The notes under the pieces: generated by a model | Told to the model about the DNA's origin: nothing | Database searches by the model: none | Seen by the model: only the letters and a program-made list of their open reading frames with translations | Shown here: positions 16,808 to 26,062 of the stretch, one piece after another | How the letters are laid out: every line of letters begins with the position of its first letter | Numbering within the stretch: position 1 is the stretch's first letter | Origin: Chitinophaga skermanii | Lineage (GTDB): Bacteria; Bacteroidota; Bacteroidia; Chitinophagales; Chitinophagaceae | Direction of reading: 5' to 3' | DNA length: 64,000 bases | Assembly (NCBI RefSeq): GCF_003259335.1 | Contig: NZ_QLLL01000002.1 | Coordinates: forward strand, 709,885-773,884 | Program-made: the position numbers and the translations under genes

Positions 16808-17575
16808 TCAGGCTTTCCGTCCATATAACAAAACCCTTTTGAACGCATAAATCGCCGGCAACTTTGTAAAATAAGCGGCAATACGGGCTTTATACACCTT
16901 TGTAAACTCTTCTTGCTGTGCTGTATTCAACCTTTCCATATAGGGTACCAATGCCGAGCCCGAAATGAAGTTATAGAGTGTATCATGATCGTTGGCGATA
17001 ATGGGATATACCTTGGTCATGATTTGCATTTGCTCTAATCCATGTTCGAACATCATTTGTGCATAAGCATCCATCGACAACACGGGTGAAATACGCTGCC
17101 ATCCATTAAGATAACCACGGAATGGTTCTTCATTCACCAGTTCTAAGAGTAATTTATTGAGGATATTCTCGTTTTGTACAGGCATTTGCACGGCGAACTG
17201 TGCGCCTTTATTGAGGAGGTGCAGCAAATTGGGGAACAATGTAGTATGATCGTCGGACCATTGTAATGCAGCATTACTAAAGATCAAATCCCAACGCTTC
17301 CCGCTAGCTATTAGATCTTCTGTGGTACCCAGTTCAAAATGTAATCGATCGTTCTCCAAAGTCGCCGATTTCTGCAACATTTCAGGTGAAGAATCTACGC
17401 CTGTGAAATAGGCATTCGGCAACTGTTCCGTTAGAATAGCGGTTTGTTCACCCGTGCCACAACCGATATCAATTGCTTGCATGTTTTCTTCTGCTTGAAT
17501 TAGTGAGGCTAAGTCGAAGAATGGTTTAAAACGTACATCTTTGAATTGATTATATACTTCTGGGTTCCAAGGCAT
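16808..17575 (-). CDS. Class I SAM methyltransferase, trans-aconitate 2-methyltransferase-like
   Basis: 255 residues from the preferred ATG at 17575 (MPWNPEVYNQF); an upstream ATG at 17611 would add a poorly conserved dozen. The MPWNP.VY.QF start, motif I AIDIGCGTGEQT, YFTGVDSSPEML, LIFSNAALQW and the C-terminal FISGSALVPYMERL match the Tam family, which methylates trans-aconitate with S-adenosylmethionine in the cytoplasm. Related C-terminal regions occur in other methyltransferases, so the substrate is probable rather than certain. It lies 50 bases downstream of the TetR/rhodanese remnant. Confidence 0.8.
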   Translation of the reverse strand: MPWNPEVYNQFKDVRFKPFFDLASLIQAEENMQAIDIGCGTGEQTAILTEQLPNAYFTGVDSSPEMLQKSATLENDRLHFELGTTEDLIASGKRWDLIFSNAALQWSDDHTTLFPNLLHLLNKGAQFAVQMPVQNENILNKLLLELVNEEPFRGYLNGWQRISPVLSMDAYAQMMFEHGLEQMQIMTKVYPIIANDHDTLYNFISGSALVPYMERLNTAQQEEFTKVYKARIAAYFTKLPAIYAFKRVLLYGRKA

Positions 17576-17625
17576 GATTTCAATTTTTGCGGGTAAAGAA
17601 TTGTATAACAAAACTACGCCGTAAA

Positions 17626-17950
17626 TTATTTCAAACCCAAACTTTCCTGCAGGTCAGTCCATGTACCACCGTTGTAAACGTGTTTAAATCCTTTCTCCTT
17701 GAGGATATGTAATTGCGATAAACCCTTGGTAAGGGTGGTTTCGATAAAACCGTTTTTAAAGGTGGGCTTTAGCAATTCGTTGATGATGGCAATACTCATC
17801 TTTATTTTTGAAGTGATAATAAAAAGCCCCCTTTGTAACCTGGGTAGTGGCTAGGATATCATCGATGCTCGTGGTTTGAAAACCTTTCACATAGATGAGC
17901 TCGAATGCTTTTTGGAGCATATTTAACCTAGTGGCGGCTGCTTTGTTCAT
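17626..17950 (-). pseudogene. Broken TetR-family regulator joined to a rhodanese tail
   Basis: The minus-strand reading begins as a TetR DNA-binding domain: TRLNMLQKAFELIYVKGFQTTSIDDIL, then VTKGAFYYHFKNKDE, ending the HTH at about codon 52. There the frame breaks (about 17796-17800). In the next frame the sequence goes on as MSIAIINELLKPTFKNG, still TetR-like, then changes to LKEKGFKHVYNGGTWTDLQE, which is the C-terminal strand-helix of a rhodanese-type protein, ending at the stop at 17626. So one gene has lost its ligand domain and another its active site; a deletion plus a frameshift is the simplest reading. A truncated but translated 64-residue TetR HTH remains possible. Confidence 0.75.
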
Positions 17951-18014
17951 GAAGAAGAATCATTGTATCATACTACATAGGAACAGTATTTTTCGATAAG
18001 GTAATTTTACTTGT

Positions 18015-18072
18015 CATACACTTACTAAAAAAGCCTGCAGAACAGTATGCAGGCTTTTTTAGCAAGTGTATG
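18015..18072. terminator. Strong bidirectional terminator downstream of the carboxylesterase
   Basis: An AAAAAAGCCTGCA / TGCAGGCTTTTTT hairpin (18027-18060) sits inside a longer outer inverted repeat CATACACTT / AAGTGTATG. It lies eight bases past the carboxylesterase stop and can act on both strands. Confidence 0.85.
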
Positions 18073-18079
18073 ATTTGAA

Positions 18080-19717
18080 TTACTTGTTATAAATGCTATC
18101 TAGCAATTCATAACGCGCATTTGTTTGATCTACTTTTTGTGCCGACTTTACATTAATATCCATGAATACGGGCAACTTGGGATCTTTGATCGCATCCCAA
18201 TTAGGCAATTTTGCACCATTAGGATTCCCCTTCTTCACGAAGTTGGCAAAATAGTTCAGCATTGTTTCCGATACCTTATAATCATCCGGCGTCCAAGCAT
18301 ACACATCGTTCAAAGGCAAATTACCCAATGCATATTCGATTTCTGAAGCATGCGATGCTCCTTCGAATTTCGGCGGTTCGGGTTTCTTGTTAGGATCGCC
18401 TTTTACTACGCCTCCTGCTAAACCCGGTTGCGCATTGCCCATTTTGGCCGTCATTGCCGGGCGTACGCGGGAGAATAAATAACGGAATACAGGTTGTTCG
18501 CTATTTCTTGCATGTAAGTCGGCCCACTTCCATGTACTGTAAGAAATGAAGCGGTCGCTTGCCAATGCTGTAGCATTCTCTAATATTTCTTGTTCGTTAT
18601 TACCTGGGTATACTTTTAATATGGCTTCGTATTCTTTCGGGAATTGTTCTTTTACAGCGGCTGCGTAATTTTCCGGTGTTGGGGTTTTACCACGGAGTAA
18701 AGCCATGTAAGGGATTTCGGCACTGTTCCAACCTACTAATAATGGTATATTGGCTTGCTCTTTTGCATTGAATATTTCTACCAACGACTTTGGCAATAAA
18801 TACCCATCGATAGTAGCCGACATAGGTGGGTTGCCTGGTTTGAACGCCAAATCAAGTAATTTCTCAGCCGGGATAGCGCGCAATTCAGCTAAGGTCTTAG
18901 CGCCTACAATTTCGCCGAATTTCACCCCGTTTTTCTCTCCATCTGCTAATGGAATAGGTACCAAGGTAGGATTAATAGCTGCACCACTTTCTCCAATGGC
19001 GCCTGCAATTAATCCTTTTGCTAACGGTGAAGCCATTTGAACAGATACAGATATAGATCCTGCCGATTCGCCGGCAATGGTTACCTTATTAGGATCGCCG
19101 CCAAAAGCTGCAATATTGGCTTTTACCCATTGTAAAGCCGCGGTTTGATCTAAATAGCCGTAATTACTTGAAGAATGGTGGGCAGATTCTTTTGTTAATT
19201 CGGGATGAGCAAAAAACCCAAACACGCCCAATCTATAGTTAATCGTTACCGATACAATGCCTTTGGCTGCCATTGCCTCGCCATCATAACGAGGTTCCGA
19301 TCCATCTCCGGCCATTAAACCACCCCCGTAGAAATATACCAGTACAGGTAATTTCTCATTACTCGATGAGGCAGGTGTCCAAACGTTCAAGTATAAGCAA
19401 TCTTCACTCATACCATTGGCTCTAAAACCCATGTCGCCGAATATTGGCTTTTGCATGGCTTTGGGTCCGAACGTATCGGCTTTTCGAACGCCTTCCCAGT
19501 TGGCGGCTGGTTGTGGTTCTTTCCAGCGTAAATCGCCTACCGGTGGTGCGGCAAATGGAATACCTTTAAATGTAGTGACCTTTGTTTTTGCTGTGTAGGT
19601 ACCTTCTACGATACCGTTTTGCGTGCGCACTTGGTTTTGCGAAAATTTGGATTGTGCACTGAGTTCCATACTAACGAGGCTACAAAAAGCCCAAAAAAGA
19701 TGCTGTACTGTTTTCAT
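18080..19717 (-). CDS. Type-B carboxylesterase (exported)
   Basis: 545 residues, the usual length for the family. A signal peptide ends near MELSAQ. The type-B signature EDCLYLNVW is at 105-113, the oxyanion loop YFYGGGLMAGDG at about 128, and the nucleophile elbow AGESAGS gives Ser218. His lies in EGASHASEIEYALGN near residue 465, as in family members, and the acidic residue probably in the middle section. It hydrolyses carboxyl esters, aromatic or acyl, in the periplasm or outside. It is transcribed alone, divergent from a membrane protein gene. Confidence 0.92.
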   Translation of the reverse strand: MKTVQHLFWAFCSLVSMELSAQSKFSQNQVRTQNGIVEGTYTAKTKVTTFKGIPFAAPPVGDLRWKEPQPAANWEGVRKADTFGPKAMQKPIFGDMGFRANGMSEDCLYLNVWTPASSSNEKLPVLVYFYGGGLMAGDGSEPRYDGEAMAAKGIVSVTINYRLGVFGFFAHPELTKESAHHSSSNYGYLDQTAALQWVKANIAAFGGDPNKVTIAGESAGSISVSVQMASPLAKGLIAGAIGESGAAINPTLVPIPLADGEKNGVKFGEIVGAKTLAELRAIPAEKLLDLAFKPGNPPMSATIDGYLLPKSLVEIFNAKEQANIPLLVGWNSAEIPYMALLRGKTPTPENYAAAVKEQFPKEYEAILKVYPGNNEQEILENATALASDRFISYSTWKWADLHARNSEQPVFRYLFSRVRPAMTAKMGNAQPGLAGGVVKGDPNKKPEPPKFEGASHASEIEYALGNLPLNDVYAWTPDDYKVSETMLNYFANFVKKGNPNGAKLPNWDAIKDPKLPVFMDINVKSAQKVDQTNARYELLDSIYNK

Positions 19718-19800
19718 GTATAGTGGAATTGTGTTTAATTTTTATGAATGGGAAGAGGAAATCTCGCTTTTATTTGTACTTTCAACTTCCATTTTACTGT

Positions 19801-20367
19801 ATGTCTACACCTAGCTATCACACTTATTACGCTGATTTTGCAGCTTTTTTGCATCAACAAAATTTGCCGCATATCGCTAGTATTCACAACGCCACCATCA
19901 CCTTTCCCGCGAAGAAAAACGCTTTGTGGAAAACTCGTTTGATGGTTGCCTTGATGATCCTATTTCCACTTGGGTTAACGGTTGCCGACTTTATCACCCG
20001 CAATATTCCTAACGAAAACTACCTTTTCCTCGTCATTTTTGAATATTTATTGTGGCGCGAGTATCAACGTTTACAACGTTCCTACTTTGTGATTACCATC
20101 GATGTAGAGAAAAAATTCATCTCCTTCATCCGCCCACAACCTATTCAACCTTTAGACAAAGAAACAGCCAATATCATACACTTCGAGAATATTCAATCCG
20201 TACAAGTCGCTACCAAAAAGAAACCTTGGGGCGATACCGCCTACCGGGTAGAAATCTTCGGCACGGCACCTAAACCACTCGGAACCATCTATCTCGACGA
20301 TGAACCTTACTCCGAAGCACTAGCCAAACACGTATTAAACATCATTCAAACGAATATCGAAAGTTAA
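19801..20367 (+). CDS. Uncharacterised membrane protein with PH-like C-terminal part
   Basis: 188 residues from ATG at 19801 (MSTPSYHTYY); an earlier in-frame ATG at 19723 would overlap the divergent esterase control region and looks unlikely. Two hydrophobic segments near residues 47-67 and 73-85 form a membrane hairpin. The remainder (FVITIDVEKKFISFIRP, IIHFENIQSVQV, YRVEIFGTAPKPLGTIYL) has the alternating beta pattern of small PH-like membrane-associated domains. I do not recognise a named family. No operon partner is visible. Confidence 0.65.
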   Translation: MSTPSYHTYYADFAAFLHQQNLPHIASIHNATITFPAKKNALWKTRLMVALMILFPLGLTVADFITRNIPNENYLFLVIFEYLLWREYQRLQRSYFVITIDVEKKFISFIRPQPIQPLDKETANIIHFENIQSVQVATKKKPWGDTAYRVEIFGTAPKPLGTIYLDDEPYSEALAKHVLNIIQTNIES

Positions 20368-20508
20368 GGCTTTATTCCCGGCAATTAGGTTTAGTGAGTG
20401 TTAATTTCTGTTATGGAATTACAGGTTCATATTTTTTTATCTTGATGTGCAACTTATTGCTGCGTCGATCGTCTTTATGATAAATTATCTAAACCTGCTA
20501 GTTTGCTT

Positions 20509-21936
20509 ATGAAAAAAATCCTCCTCGCATTTATTGCCCTATTGCCGTTAACTGCTTTCGCGCAAGATAAATGCGCATGTGAAAACAATTTCGCATGGTT
20601 AAAAGAAACGTTCGAGAAAAATGATGCCGGCTTTGAATATGGTCTTTCTTTAAAAGGAAAAGATGCCTATGAAGTGCTCGTAAAACAACTCTCCGAAGAA
20701 GCTAAAAAAACAACCGACATTAAAGTTTGTGCAGAACTTTTGCGCAGCTATTTGAAGTTTTTCAGAAAAGGTCACTGGTCAATTGATGAATACCAAAACC
20801 AAGCACCTAAACAAATTACCTCGGTGAATACTACCGACTGGCCTACGGTAAGCCTCTCTGAAACAGAGCTGAAAAAGAAAATCGATCAGCTGAAAAAACC
20901 GTCTATTGAAGGTATCTGGTATACCGCTCCTTACACCATTGGCGTAGTGAAAGAAGGTCATAACTATACCGGCTATGTATTAGATGCCCCTGGTTCTATT
21001 TGGAAAAAAGGGCAAGTGAAATTTTCTTTTTCCGACGATCCTAATTCCGACGATGGTACATGGTACATGGGCAACTACAGTGAAACCAAGTTCAGCACCG
21101 TTAACATGTTAACCGACAATTACTTGGAAATAGGTAATTTCAAATTAAAACGCGTATACCCCGTTTTACCCGCCGATCCTTCAGACCGCGAAATCAGTTG
21201 GCTAACAGAACAATATCCCTTCTTAGCAAAAGTAAATGCTAACACGGTATACCTCCGCATCCCATCATTCAACGATTCCTATAAACGTCAAATCGACTCT
21301 GTTTTACGGGTGAATGATAAAACCATCAAAGCTGCCAAAAACATGATTATCGATGTACGTGATAACGGTGGCGGTAGCGATGCTTCTTACGATCAAATCA
21401 TCCCGTATTTATATACCAACCCTATGCGACATATCAGTGTAGAATTCCTTTCTACCCCGCTTAACAACAGCCGCATGGACGATATTATCAAGAATCCAAA
21501 TTTCGATCCAAAAGACATAGCATATTATAAAAAATTCAAGGAGAAACTAGACGCTAATATCGGTAAATTCGTTCCTTTGAATAATCCAACGTACACAGAA
21601 ACGATGGATATAATATTGCCAAATCCAGCGAATGTTGCCATCATTATCAACGAAAATTGTGGCAGTACTACAGAACAGTTTTTACTTGCCGCTAAACAAA
21701 GTAAGAAAGTAAAACTCTATGGTACTACAACAATAGGTGTGCTCGATATTAGCAACATGTACCATGTGCCATTTCCTTGTGAACAACTCGGCTTAGGATA
21801 CGCTTTATCAAAAAGCTACCGCATCCCAGGTATGGCCTTAGATGGAAAAGGTATTCAGCCCGATTTCTATATCGATCCAAGTATTCCATCTACCGGGTGG
21901 ATACAATACGTAGAATCTATTCTTAACGCCAAATAA
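20509..21936 (+). CDS. S41-family (C-terminal processing) serine peptidase, secreted
   Basis: 475 residues from MKKILLAFIALLPLTAFAQ, a clear signal peptide. The first third is helical with Cys-rich DKCACENNF. The tail-specific-protease core follows: DVRDNGGGSDASYDQI (about 284-300) and INENCGSTTEQFLLAAKQS with the catalytic Ser at about 388 in GSTTEQF, then KLYGTTTIGVLD. No PDZ domain is apparent. Family members cleave exposed C-termini or unfolded proteins. It precedes the transglutaminase-like gene by seven bases, so the two form an operon that may process or modify extracytoplasmic proteins. Confidence 0.85.
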   Translation: MKKILLAFIALLPLTAFAQDKCACENNFAWLKETFEKNDAGFEYGLSLKGKDAYEVLVKQLSEEAKKTTDIKVCAELLRSYLKFFRKGHWSIDEYQNQAPKQITSVNTTDWPTVSLSETELKKKIDQLKKPSIEGIWYTAPYTIGVVKEGHNYTGYVLDAPGSIWKKGQVKFSFSDDPNSDDGTWYMGNYSETKFSTVNMLTDNYLEIGNFKLKRVYPVLPADPSDREISWLTEQYPFLAKVNANTVYLRIPSFNDSYKRQIDSVLRVNDKTIKAAKNMIIDVRDNGGGSDASYDQIIPYLYTNPMRHISVEFLSTPLNNSRMDDIIKNPNFDPKDIAYYKKFKEKLDANIGKFVPLNNPTYTETMDIILPNPANVAIIINENCGSTTEQFLLAAKQSKKVKLYGTTTIGVLDISNMYHVPFPCEQLGLGYALSKSYRIPGMALDGKGIQPDFYIDPSIPSTGWIQYVESILNAK

Positions 21937-21943
21937 ACGCCCT

Positions 21944-23074
21944 ATGCGCAACAAAATTCTATTGGCTACGCTCACCATATGCAGCAGCTACGCCACTTTT
22001 GCTCAAAGCAAGTTACCTGTGATGCATGCAACAAATGTTTCTGTAGCGATTCAAGAAGATAACGGTCCTGTTCAAAATAACAGGTGGACAATTGTTCCTA
22101 CGGAGAAGCTGGATGTTATGACAACCTCCGCGAAAACCATTGCATTCATCACCGATAAAGAAAAGAAAGTTTTTACAGTTGATAGGAAATCGCCTACCAA
22201 CTTTTACATTTTGCTGAACGGCAAAGACTCTTGCCTTACGCAAATTAAGTACGCACCTTCCCGTAAAGACATTCTACTGGGCGGTAAAAACTTCAATACA
22301 GCCGATAAACGTGAAACGCCTGCGTTCACCTATCAACCCGCTTCCAATGAAAGGTTGCAATATATTCGTAAGCTGTACAACCTGGACTCCATCGCGGGAA
22401 CCGGTACTGCGCAATCGAAAATGATTCACTTAATGACTTGGGTGCATAACCTCATTCGCCACGATGGGAATAGCGATAATCCCAACCCTCGTAATGCTGA
22501 AGCCATTATCAATGTTTGCAAAAAAGAAAACCGCGGCGTGAACTGCCGCATGCTAGCTACCGTATTAAACGAATGCTACTTAGCCATTGGCTTGAAATCG
22601 CGCTATGTAACCTGTATGCCCAAAGAACTCCAATTCGACGATTGCCATGTAATTAACATGGTATACGATGAAGAAACCAATAAGTGGGTTTGGATGGACC
22701 CTACCAACAACGCTTACGTGATGAACGAGAAAGGTGAATTGTTAGGTATCCGCGAAGTACGCGAGCGCCTCATCAATAACCAACCGTTGATCTTGAACCC
22801 AGATGCTAACTGGAACAGGAAACAAACTGCCACGGTTGATAGCTACTTAAAACAGTACATGACGAAGAACTTGTACCGCCTCGAAAGTCCTGCTAGCAGT
22901 GAAGTAGACTTCGAAACTTGGGCAAAAGGTAAAGAAGTAACATTCATTCAACTATTGCCGCTCGATGCCCTCAATCAAACACCACAAAAAAGCAGTAAAA
23001 CATACGAGAAAACAGGCACAACGTTTCATAATTACGTAACCAACAATCCAGATGTTTTCTTCGCTAAACCATAA
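21944..23074 (+). CDS. Transglutaminase-like cysteine protease fold protein, secreted
   Basis: 376 residues with a signal peptide ending ATFAQ. The transglutaminase core is complete: Cys201 in RGVNCRMLATVLNECY, His235 in DCHVINMVY and Asp252 in WVWMDPTNN. Bacterial members are usually proteases or amide-transfer enzymes; the sequence does not decide between them. A second downstream Cys/His-rich stretch, CMPKELQFDDCH, is unusual and may add a disulphide. It is co-transcribed with the S41 peptidase. Confidence 0.85.
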   Translation: MRNKILLATLTICSSYATFAQSKLPVMHATNVSVAIQEDNGPVQNNRWTIVPTEKLDVMTTSAKTIAFITDKEKKVFTVDRKSPTNFYILLNGKDSCLTQIKYAPSRKDILLGGKNFNTADKRETPAFTYQPASNERLQYIRKLYNLDSIAGTGTAQSKMIHLMTWVHNLIRHDGNSDNPNPRNAEAIINVCKKENRGVNCRMLATVLNECYLAIGLKSRYVTCMPKELQFDDCHVINMVYDEETNKWVWMDPTNNAYVMNEKGELLGIREVRERLINNQPLILNPDANWNRKQTATVDSYLKQYMTKNLYRLESPASSEVDFETWAKGKEVTFIQLLPLDALNQTPQKSSKTYEKTGTTFHNYVTNNPDVFFAKP

Positions 23075-23077
23075 TAG

Positions 23078-23112
23078 AAAAAGTCCTCTCAGCAATGGGA
23101 GGACTTTTTTTT
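23078..23112 (+). terminator. Intrinsic terminator after the protease-transglutaminase pair
   Basis: AAAAGTCCTC and GAGGACTTTT pair over a ten-base loop, with an eight-T run, within ten bases of the transglutaminase stop. Confidence 0.88.
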
Positions 23113-23180
23113 ATGTAACCATCTTTTGTTGCTTCGATTGCCCCGCCGTTGCTACGCTCACTTGTACGGTATCACTTCGT

Positions 23181-23738
23181 TCATCTAACGGGCTCATAAT
23201 TCAATAGCAAAGCCCCATTCTTCATCACTTGTGAATTGATCAACCTTAATGGTAATGTTCGCTGAATATTCTCAAATAACGAGGTACCAGCTGAAATTAC
23301 AACAGGATCTACCATAATTTGAAAACCATCCATCAACCCATGCGAAGCAAATAGCGACACAATTGAACCACTTCCTAGGATCGTCATGTTTTTTGTGGCG
23401 GTTTTCTTTAATGCAGCTACTTGCGCTACAATATCATCCGAAACAACACGTGTGTTTTGCCAATCGGCCTTCTTCAAATCGTTAGAGAAAACTATTTTCG
23501 CTGCTTCATTCATTCCCTTAGCAACAGCAGGCATGGCTTGCTCGGCTTGTGGCGTTGGCCAAAAGCTGTACATCATATCATACGTTTTACGGCCAAACAA
23601 CAACATGTTATTCGCTTGTAAAGAACGTTCTGATAACGCGGCACCTTCAGCATCGTGCTGGTGCCAACTAATATCGTTGTGTAAATCTTTGTAAAACCCG
23701 TTCAGTGTAATGAACGTAAAAGAAGTGAGGGTTGCCAT
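23181..23738 (-). CDS. Dihydrofolate-reductase-fold (RibD C-terminal type) reductase
   Basis: 185 residues. The fold signature includes TLNGFYKD at the start, NNMLLFGRKTYDMM (about 62), IVFSNDLKKADWQNTRVV, ILGSGSIVSLFASHGLMDGFQIMVDPVVISAG, and a final LLLNYEP. These match the RibD C-terminal / DHFR-like family that uses NADPH. True folate function is unlikely, since the family is broad and often stands alone; the substrate is unknown. No signal peptide, so cytoplasmic. Confidence 0.88.
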   Translation of the reverse strand: MATLTSFTFITLNGFYKDLHNDISWHQHDAEGAALSERSLQANNMLLFGRKTYDMMYSFWPTPQAEQAMPAVAKGMNEAAKIVFSNDLKKADWQNTRVVSDDIVAQVAALKKTATKNMTILGSGSIVSLFASHGLMDGFQIMVDPVVISAGTSLFENIQRTLPLRLINSQVMKNGALLLNYEPVR

Positions 23739-23790
23739 GGTGTAAATATTTTAGTTGTAAATACCTCGATACCACACCTTGCAAAAACCA

Positions 23791-23823
23791 CGGGAAAGAG
23801 CGTGCAACACAAACCCTTTCCCG
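23791..23823 (-). terminator. Hairpin terminator downstream of the aldo/keto reductase
   Basis: CGGGAAAG (23791-23798) pairs with CTTTCCCG (23816-23823). On the minus strand it is followed by GTGGTTTTTG, 11 bases past the stop of the aldo/keto reductase. Confidence 0.6.
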
Positions 23824-23834
23824 GGTATATCATG

Positions 23835-24806
23835 TTATTGCGACCAGCCTGTAGGCGTACGATCCCAACGGTGTGATTTGAGTTGTTGTAATAATGCAGG
23901 CGTTAAACCTTTACCATCACTAACGGCCATATTAGCATTCACGTTTCTCAATTTGCGCATACCTGGAATAGTAGTTGAAATATCCGGGTGACTAATAATG
24001 AAACGAAGTGCCATTTCCGGCATGCTCATACCTTCGGGCAACAATGGCCTTAAGGCATCGGCATGTTCTACACTTGAATGCAAATTCTCTGGTACGAAAT
24101 ACGTAGAACGCCAGTCGTTCGCTGGGAAGGTAGTTTCTTTTGTAAATGTACCTGTTAAAGTGCCTTCATCGAATGGTACACGGGCAATTACACCAATATT
24201 CAATTCTTTACAAAGTGGTAACAATTGATCTTCAGGCGCTTGGTCGAAGATGTTGTAAATAACTTGTACACTGTCGATTAGCCCAGTACGCAAAGTATCC
24301 AAGCAATTGTTCGGTTCCCAGCGGTTCACGCTTACACCGAAAGCTTTCACTTTACCTTGTTGCTGTAATTGGGTAACCGCTTCTTTCCACTCGTCTTGTT
24401 GTGCCCAGCTATCTTCCCACACGTGGAATTGCTGTAAATCGATGCACTCTACCCCGAGATTCTTCAAGCTTTTCTCGGTATACTCGATGATGTATTCTTT
24501 CGGGAATACTTCGTTCAACGAATATTCCGGCTTTGACGGCCATTTGCGGTTCTTTGGTGGTACTTTTGTGGCTACATAAAGCTTTTTATCACCGTGGCGG
24601 CGCATCGTTTTGTTGAGAATTTCTTCACTCAAACCATCGCCGTAAGCCCAAGCGGTATCAAAGAAATTGCATCCCAATTCGATGGAACGATCCAGCGCTT
24701 GGTTGATTTCGTTTTCTTCCGAACCCGTCCAACCTGCCATGCCCCACATGCCGTAGCCAATTTCGCTGATCTTCCAGCCGGTTCTGCCAAATATCCTGTA
24801 TTCCAT
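23835..24806 (-). CDS. Aldo/keto reductase
   Basis: 323 residues, a single TIM-barrel AKR domain. The tetrad is visible: Asp and Tyr in NFFDTAWAYGDGLSEE (about 48-63), Lys in VATKVPP and His in LQQFHVW. The C-terminal cofactor region GVIARVPFDEGTLTG and FIISHPDISTTIPGMRKLRNV matches NADP-dependent family members. It reduces aldehydes or ketones, or the reverse, in the cytoplasm; the substrate is unknown. A VOC gene in the same direction begins downstream of unrelated spacing, so co-transcription is uncertain. Confidence 0.92.
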   Translation of the reverse strand: MEYRIFGRTGWKISEIGYGMWGMAGWTGSEENEINQALDRSIELGCNFFDTAWAYGDGLSEEILNKTMRRHGDKKLYVATKVPPKNRKWPSKPEYSLNEVFPKEYIIEYTEKSLKNLGVECIDLQQFHVWEDSWAQQDEWKEAVTQLQQQGKVKAFGVSVNRWEPNNCLDTLRTGLIDSVQVIYNIFDQAPEDQLLPLCKELNIGVIARVPFDEGTLTGTFTKETTFPANDWRSTYFVPENLHSSVEHADALRPLLPEGMSMPEMALRFIISHPDISTTIPGMRKLRNVNANMAVSDGKGLTPALLQQLKSHRWDRTPTGWSQ

Positions 24807-24881
24807 GATGTGTGTACTGATTTATGTGTTGTAAAACAGCATTAAATATACATCATACAATCGATTGCTTACATGAAATAT

Positions 24882-25337
24882 TTATGCTTGGTTGTAGGCA
24901 TCTTCCAAGTCTTTGATGATGATTTTTTTCATCTTCATCATGGCTTGCATTACGGCATTTGCTTTCTGCTTATTGGGATCGCGCATAAGCTTTGTGAGGG
25001 TGCGGGGTACAATTTGCCAGGAGAGGCCGAATTTATCTTCCAACCAGCCGCATTGGGATTCTTTACCACCATTGGCTGTTAATTTATCCCAATACTCATC
25101 CACCTCCTCTTGTGTATCCAGCTCTACCATGAAAGAAATTGCCGGGTTGAATTTGAAAGTACCATCTGCGTTCAATGCAATAAAGTTCTGTCCTTGCAAG
25201 GTAAACTCGGCATAAAAGAATGCCCCACCCATTTGCTGCACTTCTTTTACGGAGGCAGATCGAAAGGTGCTCACATAAAAATTGACAGCCTCTTCGGCCT
25301 GCCCATTGAACCATAAGAATGGTGTGATCGTTTGCAT
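24882..25337 (-). CDS. VOC-superfamily protein (PhnB / 3-demethylubiquinone methyltransferase-like fold)
   Basis: 151 residues. ITPFLWFNGQAEEAVNFYVSTF, EFTLQGQNFIALN, FMVELDTQEEVDEYWDKL and GWLEDKFGLSWQIVP are the signature of this glyoxalase-fold family, whose members are often annotated as 3-demethylubiquinone-9 methyltransferase although that activity is not supported. The C-terminal KLMRDPNKQKANAVMQAMMKMKKI helix is typical. Exact function is unknown. It lies upstream of the aldo/keto reductase, 75 bases away, same strand. Confidence 0.88.
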   Translation of the reverse strand: MQTITPFLWFNGQAEEAVNFYVSTFRSASVKEVQQMGGAFFYAEFTLQGQNFIALNADGTFKFNPAISFMVELDTQEEVDEYWDKLTANGGKESQCGWLEDKFGLSWQIVPRTLTKLMRDPNKQKANAVMQAMMKMKKIIIKDLEDAYNQA

Positions 25338-25477
25338 GGTAAACTATTTAGGGTGTGTAGAATCAACGTTTGATAGCACAAACTTATGTAAACTTAACGG
25401 GTTGGGATAAGCTGTTTGCGTCAAATAAGGGATGAATCCCGACAATATTAGCAACATATCATACCTCAATATGTTCG

Positions 25478-25485
25478 TACCTTCG
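25478..25485 (+). promoter_or_regulatory. Possible promoter -7 element of the 25.5 kb gene
   Basis: TACCTTCG differs by one base from the TAnnTTTG consensus and lies 33 bases ahead of the start codon. Weak support. Confidence 0.25.
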
Positions 25486-25518
25486 TAGCCACGTACCATT
25501 CCATAAACAAGCATTCAT

Positions 25519-26049
25519 ATGCAAACTTTTTTAGCTGTTTTATTATCTATACATAGTGGCGAAGACAAAGCTCCCGTCTTCAAATCACCTATTTCCATTA
25601 CACAACCCGTACAGCAATACGACCCGTATTTCCTCCAACCTGCTGATGCCGAAAACATTCTAGGGCAAAAAGTTGATTTAAAAGAGTACTCCAAGCGCGA
25701 CAAATCCAAAACCGTCACCTTCAAATGTGCTTATGCTGCCACTACCATCGACAGCACCACCGGCAAACAAGCCAACCTCTTCTACATGCTCATTCAACAT
25801 GCTACGGTAGAAGCAGCCGAAAAATCCCATACCAGCGAATACAACAGCAATAAAAGATTACCCGGTATGCGGAAAGTGGCCGGCCTTGGCGATGAAGCGT
25901 TCGAACAAACCGACCGCGAAAACTTCTATTTCTTCGAAGTACGCAAACAACACACCATCATTCGTATCAAAATCAATAAACTCACCAGTAAAACCAATAT
26001 TGCTGCCCTCGAAGGTGTGGTAAGAAAGTTACTGGCGAATGCCAACTAA
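25519..26049 (+). CDS. Uncharacterised secreted protein
   Basis: 176 residues with a short hydrophobic N-terminus (MQTFLAVLLSIHS). The rest is polar: an opening region with YDPYFLQPADAENILGQ, then a mixed alpha/beta body including VAGLGDEAFEQ, FYFFEVRKQHTIIRIKINKL and a terminal helix. The order LxPADAENILGQ, then GLGDEAF with an exposed beta hairpin, is reminiscent of DUF3558-like surface lipoproteins, but I cannot assign it firmly. It is a single-gene transcript with its own terminator. Confidence 0.7.
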   Translation: MQTFLAVLLSIHSGEDKAPVFKSPISITQPVQQYDPYFLQPADAENILGQKVDLKEYSKRDKSKTVTFKCAYAATTIDSTTGKQANLFYMLIQHATVEAAEKSHTSEYNSNKRLPGMRKVAGLGDEAFEQTDRENFYFFEVRKQHTIIRIKINKLTSKTNIAALEGVVRKLLANAN

Positions 26050-26062
26050 ATATACCTTATAC

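Noticed and set aside
23181..25337. Reading DHFR-like, aldo/keto reductase and VOC genes as one metabolic operon
   Set aside because: A hairpin terminator lies between the aldo/keto reductase and the DHFR-like gene, and no shared pathway is apparent.
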